NCBI GenBank assembly: GCA_905147135.1
Contig: LR990059.1
Location: 15,089,001 to 15,153,000, forward strand
Source of the DNA: Blastobasis lacticolella
Lineage: Eukaryota; Arthropoda; Insecta; Lepidoptera; Blastobasidae
DNA: 64,000 nt
Direction of reading: 5' to 3'
The position numbers were made by a program, and so were the translations under genes. Positions within the stretch are counted from its first letter, which is position 1; each line of letters opens with the position of its first letter. The notes beneath the pieces are model-generated. The model did not search any database. It worked only from the letters and a program-made list of their open reading frames with translations, and was not told where the DNA came from. This document shows positions 57,553 through 64,000 of this stretch, piece by piece.

Positions 57553-58599
57553 GGCTTACCATGAGCTCTTATAGCAGGACCTAAACAGAACTGCCCTGCT
57601 TATTCCTACCATGATCAACATTTAGCAGGCTTGCCGGCTTGTCAGAAAAACAATAATTCTATTCTTAAATCGTTTACAGAAATTTTGTATGAGGTATCGT
57701 ACCATGACCATGAATTTGACAACAGCAAATTTCTCTAAGGTGTTTCAACATTTAGTATATATGAAAAGTTGTTCCGCTGATAACCATGGGACTTATCTAT
57801 AGTGGGAAGGAGAAAATGTTTTAGTGCTGTCTCGTATTGTTGAAGACAAGCCGACGTGGCAATCGCGGTATGAGGCACGCGCGGAAAAGATATGATAGTA
57901 TTTGTCGAGATCTACATTTCGGATGATAGGTTTAAGTTTGACAGCTGTCACTTGAAATGAAGATCTCGACGAGTGCTATAATTTTCTTTAGAAACTAGTA
58001 TTCTAGGACCCATCGTTTCAGAGATATAACGGTTTTCAGTTTGACAGCTGTCATACGAAATGTAGATCTCGACGAGTGCTGTAATTTCTCTTTAGAAACT
58101 AGTTCTCTAGGACCAATGGATTCAGAGCTATTAAAGATTTAATTTTGACAGCTGTCACACGAAATGGTAGGTTAATAATTCTATCGACTCGATGTTTGAT
58201 TATTCGATTGAATTAAAATGTTGCATACGCATCTAAGTTAGATGACCATTCAATATTATGTTCAATTTTATGGTGTCAATAAGTTGATCTGATGATGGAG
58301 ACGGAAGATGACACAATATTATTGTGCGGAGGAAGATTCGGACAAGTGGTAACAAGAAATATCAACATCAATTATCGAGTGATTTCGCATAACTAGAAAA
58401 TTGACATGTCGACCTGTCGTGGACAGTAGGTACGTCATCATTAATAGCTAAAGACCACAAGGATATTAGCACGTGCCCGAAATCAGAACTAATGCCATAA
58501 TCTTGTAAACACTTACTTTTGACAGACAGCTGGAGTTGCAGTTTGACATCCACGCCTCCTCCAAGTGCCAAAAGATCCTTGTAGGTCTATAGCAGGCCA

Positions 58600-58852
58600 G
58601 TAGCCGTATTTACAATGATTCGAAACCGTTTCCGAACGATTCGACGCGAAATTCGTGAGCGGCGAATCCGTGTCGATCGATTCGAAAAGTGTTATTCAGA
58701 ATCCCGATAAATTCCGCGGAATCTCTACTCTCTATAACATATGAAAGTATTATCAAAATTGACTGAAACCACATTTTCCTAAGAACTTTTGCAGGGTCCT
58801 TTGTCGATTCCGTATCCGAATCCGATTTCCGAGCCATTGTGAATACAGCTAC
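58600..58852. mobile_element. MITE with GTAGCCGTATT-type ends (copy B)
   Basis: Same inverted ends and the same 97-codon minus-strand frame as at 50730; only a handful of bases differ. Confidence 0.72.
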
Positions 58853-59727
58853 AGATACAATAACCGTTAACCGAGGCATTCTAATTGTGCAGTAGTAGTT
58901 CACCGAAAACCCCTAATGGTACGATTCTAAGCAATCCTGTTTAAGGCTTGTCTTTAAACTGTACGAAACTTGGATGGTTGTTAAAAAGTTCATGGTAACC
59001 CCACAGCTCACCATTTTTATCAGCTCAGCTTGGGTCAGCTTGGCTCAGCTCAACATAGCTCGGCTTGGCTCAGCTCGGCTTCCCTGTCCCCTCAAGGCAG
59101 CTCAGCGAAACAGCTTCTCTTTCTCTTACAAAACGTTAAACGCTTGAGTAGTGCATGCAGGTATTCTGTGGCAGTGTACAGGTGCCATTATACATTGACG
59201 TGTATCCGAACGTGAGAAACATACAGGGGATTCCCCTGTTTCTGTCTTGCATGTGGCGGCCCGGGTTGCCAGATCAAATTAACAAAATTACCGAACATTG
59301 CCTGCAAATAGTACAGTCGACATCATAATTATTGACCTGCCCAAAACCAGAATAAAATGAGCTAGCGTCTCTATTACGCGCGTATTATCTGATTATTTTG
59401 CGAACAAGGGAACTGTGTTACAAAATCACTTCACTTCACCGTGAGGGGGCGTCAGTGCCTTTTTATCAGCAACGCCTTTATCAGCGACATGTTAGGACAA
59501 TAATGAATGTGGCGTAAAAAGACACTAACATGCTACCGCCTAGTGACGTTATTTATTACCCATCTGTAGCACTTTATTTGAGTGAAGTTCGTGAGAGCTA
59601 TAGCTAAATACTCAGGTAACAGCAATGTCAGATGCTTTTCTACTGGTTTGGGAAGGTCATTAGGTATTCTGTCTTTTGTACCAAGGTAAAAAATATATAC
59701 TTACCCATAATTTAAGGTTTCAGCATT

Positions 59728-60563
59728 AATGAGCAGTTTTCCAATTGGTATCTAAGGCATTCCTAACCACTCACTAGATGGCGCCCCGACAATTTTGGTA
59801 ATTGATAATCGCTTGAAATAGGTTCTTAGCAAACAGGATATAAACACTGGGCACGTTGTATTGGATAATATTATATTTGTCAATAGTTTTCAACCATTTT
59901 AGAGGTTGTAATAATAATGGAACATAGTGCCAACTTCTATATATATTTCTTTTTACACTTCGTTCAACCTTTAACAGTTATGTTTATATTAATAAACACT
60001 TTATTTTCAAGTTTAGTATTAAGCGCGCTCCACATGTGGTCAGTTCCGCGGGAACACGAGAATGTAGAGGGACTATTCGTGTAGTCCCGTGCATGTTTGG
60101 CATGTCTCGCCTATTTCATAGACTAAGTAGAGATAGTTTGTTGTCGTCTCGATTCGATCGATTTTATATTTATATTCCTAGCGCTTTTTCCCGTAACAGG
60201 TTCGGGATACTCTTGACCATGATCCAGGATATTAGTAGATCAAGTAATTACAGTAGAGCAGGTGCTATCACCTCTGTGACCCTGTTTACAGTAGATTACT
60301 GATATTACACCGAGGAATCGATAAAATGTCGCGCGTTTTGACACCACCACATCCCTAATAGGCGAGAATGTAGAGGGTCGACCAAAGTCCCGGCAAAAGT
60401 TTCGCCGGAAGTTTCGGCGAACATGTGGAGCGCGCTTTACTTGGCTGCATGAAATCACTGCCACCATCATACAGATTAAAAAAAGATTACCAAAATTGTA
60501 GGAACGCCATCTATTGATGCTTTTTGAAACCAACTATCAATACCTACTGGAAAACTCCTCATT
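59728..60563. mobile_element. Inverted-end block, position B, carrying a nested MITE
   Basis: Begins AATGAGCAGTTTTCCA and ends GGAAAACTCCTCATT. It lies inside sequence that in copy A is uninterrupted (AAGGTTTCGCTCTAAC at about 51852). TTC borders the insertion on both sides if about ten extra bases (AGCATT...) are counted with the block. Confidence 0.78.
60019..60439. mobile_element. Harbinger-type MITE, TTA target duplication
   Basis: The element 60022-60436 (415 bp) has ends AGCGCGCTCCACATGT and its reverse complement, flanked by TTA on both sides. Copy A shows the empty site with a single TTA (50385-50387). A 3-base TWA duplication is the mark of PIF/Harbinger elements. The interior includes a piece related to the tRNA-SINE and the sequence found at 3022-3245. 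Confidence 0.93.
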
Positions 60564-60893
60564 GTTCGCTCTAACTGCCTTATGCTACTTTTAGTAAACA
60601 ATGAAAATGCATCGATGAAGGTAAGTTAAGTAATAAAAATCTGCATCAGCTTGAGAATGATAATACCTACATAGGCAGATCAACGGCTGTTAGCAGGGAC
60701 ACGGAGGTCAGACGACAGTCGCTCCACTGTAATTACCTAGATAGATTAGATTAGATTAGATAGATTTTTAGGTAGATCAACGGAGGACCACAAAAAGTTG
60801 GTGGAAAGCCGGACAAGAGGCACAGAGCCGATCGGCGGCTTTGGAAGCCTATGCCCAGCAGTGGGCGCGCTGTGGCTGAAATAATTATTATTA

Positions 60894-61985
60894 TTGTTGT
60901 TTATCAGGCAGGCAGTTGTGAACAACTGTTGGGTTGCCTGCATCCGGCTTCTCTCTAACCAAAATTATTTTTCCTGTTCTGATCTTAAGAATTTGTCTAA
61001 TCTATATTTAAATCCGTTTGTGTTATCTGCGGTCACCACCGCCTCAGGCAGCCCGTGCCAGGCTCTCACAACACGATTGGTCAGGAAGTGTCGGTGTGGG
61101 TTGTTTTTGGAAAACCGCCCATCCAGTTTCAGAGGATGTTCTCTTAAGTGGGGGTATTTGTTCAAGACAAATAAATTTTCAAACTCGTGGACGTCGTAAT
61201 GCCCGTTGATGATTTTAAATGTCTCGATTAGGTCGCCACGTTCTCTGCGTTTCTTTAGCGTTATCAAGTTGAGCAGGTTTAATCTCACATCGTAAGTTAG
61301 CCTCTTGAGCTGCCTGGCAGGTACGTAAAACTTCGCTGCTCTTTTTCGAGTAACTCTTCGTCCTTGATTTTTTTTTTTTTTTTTATGTCATACGTTAGGC
61401 AAACAGGCAAGCGGGCCACCTGATGGAAAGTGGTCACCACTGCCTATAGACATTAGCAACACCAAGAGTATCGCTAATGCGTTGCCCACCTCTATAACAC
61501 GTTGCACTGGCAGCAAAAGGCAAATGCCACTCTACTGCCAAAGCCACGGTTCACCATATCCCTACCCCATGGAGCACTGGAAACCTTACTCACCGGCAGA
61601 AACACAATACTATTTAAAAGAGTATTATTTAGCTGCGATATTCTGTAAGGTGGAGGTACTTCCCCAGTCGGGCGGCTCCAATTCGAACGAGATACCCCGC
61701 TATGCCCTACCTCTCTTAAAAAATAAGGGTTTCATATTTGAAATGCATATTTCAAGATTGGCCTAATATATGATTTATAGATTTTTAGCATCATCTCCGG
61801 TGTCATGGTTCCAAACGCTTTCCTTATGATGTAGATCAAACTTTTTGAGTTCTTGATTATAGTTGCAATGTGTTCTCCCCATTTTAGGTCCTCTGTGATA
61901 TGCACTCCCAAGTCAATCTGTTCCTACGTCACGTAGTTGAACATTGTTTAGCTGGTATGTTAGATGAGGGTTTCTGTGACCAATG
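60894..61985 (-). pseudogene. CR1-like LINE C-terminal fragment (copy B), split by a repeat
   Basis: Same fragment as at 52260, with GDLIETFKIINGHYDVHEF and RHFLTNRVVRAWHGLPEA. It is interrupted at 61367-61722 by the family A repeat. Confidence 0.75.
61367..61722 (-). mobile_element. Family A retroposed repeat inserted in copy B
   Basis: Copy A reads CGTCCTTGATAAAGTAAGGG where copy B has about 355 extra bases starting with 17 T. This defines the family's extent: poly-T, GCAAGCGGGCCACCTGATGG core, ATACTATTTAAAAGAG, end near CCCTACCTCTC. The left T run equals a poly-A tail on the minus strand. A clear target duplication is not visible. Confidence 0.85.
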
Positions 61986-63145
61986 TGACTATGCTGTGTG
62001 ACTAATTACTGATGGAAAGATATTGCAAATTTAATTACCTAGCCTTTGTTTGATATAGATAGATATTTACTTAATGTTAGACAATTATAAAAAGTTTACC
62101 TATATCGACTTATAAACTTACTACTATTAAAAATATACTTACCTACCTACCGAAAAGATACCGATTCACTCATAAGGAATAGCCAACACATAGTCAAATT
62201 ACCAACAGTTTGGTAAAAAACCGAATACATGGCAATACTATTTATGACTCGTCTTGTCATGTTGTGTGTGTGCGATTGTAAGCACAGAACTGTATATTTG
62301 TAAGCTGTTAATCGTCTCCTTAGATCACAGATTACTTATTACTTTTCTATATCTTAGTTCTCAAAGCAAAAGTTTTCTTAATCTTAGTGTCATCTCCTCA
62401 CTCACAGAAGAAAAGAATTCGGTAATAATTGTTTGTTTATAGACACCCCACCACTGTTTTATCTTCGTTCACCTAGTGATTCGCCGATGTCACAAATAAA
62501 ATGTTAAGTCGGTTGTTAATTGTAATATAAAGAAGGTAAGTTTTTACTAACTAGGTATTGTACCTACCTAATGCGCTTGATACATTTGGCTAAATTCTGT
62601 ATAGGTTTTGGTGAATTGGTGACCACTATTATACGTATCAATCAATCATTAAAAGATAGGATCATTTAAATGATAAATAAATTATATTTTTATATATTAG
62701 TTTAGGTTTTTAATAATTTGTATGTAGGTATAGGTTTTATCTTTGTCTGTATTTTGTATCAGTATATTTTGCATTTATGTTGTTTGTGTATTTATAAATA
62801 TGGGCCTCAGTTGCCTGAAATAAATAAATAAATAAAACAGGTATGCGTAAAATATGCCTGACAAGAGTTCCGCACAGTACTTACCTACCTACTAAAAATC
62901 ATGTCCTCAATAGTTTGGGACCAAAAATGCGTCATATTCATAGAGATTGTATCTTTGTTTGTACCTCAGGAACACAGGTACAATGTAGGTTGGTAGGATT
63001 GGTAGAGTAACAAATAATGACAAATGAACATAGTATTTTATGAGACTAGCCTCCCAGCGGCTTTCATCCGCGTGATCTCCAAACGTTCAACTTTCCCGCG
63101 GCATCCGTTTATTTTCCCGGGATAAAAAGTAGTCTAGGTATATCA

Positions 63146-63357
63146 CTAGGGAATCATGTAGCATTCTATTAGTTTAGTATTATAGTGAATTTTAAAAATC
63201 TATCTCGTAGTTACTGAGTTTATTCATTACAAACAAAAATACAAATCTTTTCTCTGTATAATATCCGTGGCCGGCGTTAACCGCTGCGGATGACCCCTCA
63301 GGTTGTCGAAATTGATTTTGAATAATAAGTAGTTTTTATATTGTTCCAGGATTAAAA
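63146..63357 (+). promoter_or_regulatory. Upstream region with a 3' splice site before the Asteroid-like start codon
   Basis: The sequence TTTTTATATTGTTCCAG lies eight bases before the ATG and looks like an intron acceptor. The gene therefore probably has at least one 5' untranslated exon to the left, possibly beyond or within the duplicated segment. Confidence 0.5.
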
Positions 63358-64000
63358 ATGTGGATCAAAACATTCAGCAAGCTGATTGAGTTGACGGCCC
63401 TTCAAGAATATACTCTGGAGGCGGGCTCGGAAGTCGTCATTGACGGTCAGAATTATTTTTATAAACTCTACAAAGAAAGTGAGTTGAAGTTAACATTCGG
63501 TTGCGAGACCGACAAATACGCTGATTACTTGAGAAAGCTCTTAATTATGTTCAAAAAGGCAGATATTAAATGCTACTTCATATTGAATGGAGGAATCGCA
63601 AGTAAGCAAGCAATGGTTGGGAATTACATTAAAAACAGCAAAAATAACGAGAATCCAGATAATTCGGATTCCTCGTCACCAATATTCATGAAAGAAACGT
63701 GTACACAAGTTTTAGATGAATTGGGACTTCATTACACTATTTGCCAATACCAAGCGGTTGACGAATGCATCGCAATGGCTCAGAAGCGCAAATGTCCGCT
63801 ACTAAGTTTTGACGTGAAGATGTGTTTCACAAATGTGATGTATATTCCATACAATTTACTCAAATATGACGAAGGAAGCAACACTATTCCTTGTAAAATG
63901 TACCAGCTTGACAAATTTTTGGCCAAATATAAATTGAATGAAGAGAAATTAGCAATTTTTGTGGTTTTGACCGACACCAAGATCTTTCCCGAGGACCATT
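63358..64000 (+). CDS. Asteroid/ASTE1-like XPG-fold protein, N-terminal 214 residues (runs off the window)
   Basis: Open from ATG to the window end. Members of this family resemble the XPG/FEN1 nuclease fold; Drosophila asteroid is linked to EGF-receptor signalling, and the biochemical role is not settled. Matching words in order are a short N-terminus (MWIKTFSKLIEL), EVVIDGQNYFYKLYK (first metal-site Asp region, residues 26-40), FGCETDKYADYLRKLL, FKKADIKCYFILNGG, MKETCTQVLDELGLHYTIC (near 122-140), the XPG-I-like QAVDECIAMAQKRKCPLLSF (near 143-162), and MYIPYNLL. The usual MG(V)(R/K)GL start of XPG proteins is MWIKTF here. Only the first and middle parts are in view, so I leave the symbol empty. 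Confidence 0.8.
   Translation, partial: MWIKTFSKLIELTALQEYTLEAGSEVVIDGQNYFYKLYKESELKLTFGCETDKYADYLRKLLIMFKKADIKCYFILNGGIASKQAMVGNYIKNSKNNENPDNSDSSSPIFMKETCTQVLDELGLHYTICQYQAVDECIAMAQKRKCPLLSFDVKMCFTNVMYIPYNLLKYDEGSNTIPCKMYQLDKFLAKYKLNEEKLAIFVVLTDTKIFPEDH

Larger units (their letters stand above)
57310..63145. repeat. Segmental duplication, copy B
   Basis: Co-linear with copy A from just after the gypsy LTR to TAGTCTAGGTATATCA. It carries a third minisatellite unit, a Harbinger MITE, a family A insertion that splits the LINE fragment, and the relocated inverted-end block. It lacks the hAT element. By eye, unaffected stretches differ at only a few bases per hundred. Confidence 0.9.

Noticed and set aside
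1..64000. CRISPR array, integron or prophage
   Set aside because: The tandem arrays seen (11, 95 and about 100 bp) have no spacer-repeat structure, and intron-containing genes show a eukaryotic genome.

Overview
The window looks like a stretch of a lepidopteran (moth or butterfly) nuclear genome. Genes are split by short introns with GT/AG borders. The intergenic DNA is AT-rich and crowded with non-LTR retrotransposon pieces, tRNA-derived SINEs, gypsy-type LTR elements and many small inverted-repeat DNA elements. There is no bacterial-type operon, rRNA or CRISPR array. The assignment to Lepidoptera is an inference from repeat style and protein similarity by eye; no search was run.

Four host genes can be supported. 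(1) A two-exon gene on the minus strand (12024-15418) encodes a 492-residue secreted protein with a CLIP-like cysteine motif and a long Lys/Arg-rich region. (2) RPP21, the Rpp21/Rpr2 protein subunit of nuclear RNase P, has three exons on the minus strand (23937-25124) and is complete at 120 residues. (3) PNPT1, mitochondrial polynucleotide phosphorylase, has thirteen exons on the plus strand (25942-42817) and is complete at 748 residues. (4) The first 214 codons of an Asteroid/ASTE1-like XPG-fold protein start at 63358 and run off the right edge. RPP21 and PNPT1 lie head to head with about 0.8 kb between their start codons.

Layout: 1-3.0 kb is AT-rich with no confident gene. 3.0-8.2 kb holds a long, nearly intact CR1/Jockey-type LINE inserted into an older inverted-repeat element. 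8.3-12 kb holds an 11-bp minisatellite and three decayed reverse transcriptases. 12-15.4 kb is the secreted-protein gene. 15.4-21 kb is repeat-filled, with an RTE-like LINE relic and a tRNA-derived SINE. 21.06-23.32 kb is a young gag-only gypsy derivative with two 504-bp LTRs that look identical. 23.9-42.8 kb is the RPP21/PNPT1 pair; PNPT1 introns carry many repeats, including a LINE with a single nonsense codon, and two tandem-repeat arrays that touch its exon borders. 42.8-49 kb is intergenic and contains LTR relics and a GC-ended inverted-repeat element.

49.14-63.15 kb is a tandem segmental duplication of a roughly 5-kb core, with a 3' gypsy fragment (RNase H-integrase-LTR) at the junction. 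The two copies differ by element insertions that can be read as filled versus empty sites: a hAT element with an 8-bp target duplication, a Harbinger-type MITE with a TTA duplication, a block with inverted ends that sits at a different place in each copy, and a retroposed repeat. The window is therefore a small natural record of transposition. I saw no wholly new gene system. The strongest candidates for follow-up are the PNPT1 splice-site duplications, the divergent RPP21/PNPT1 pair, the gag-only gypsy element with a possible helper fragment, the relocated inverted-repeat block, and the 29-bp perfect hairpin.
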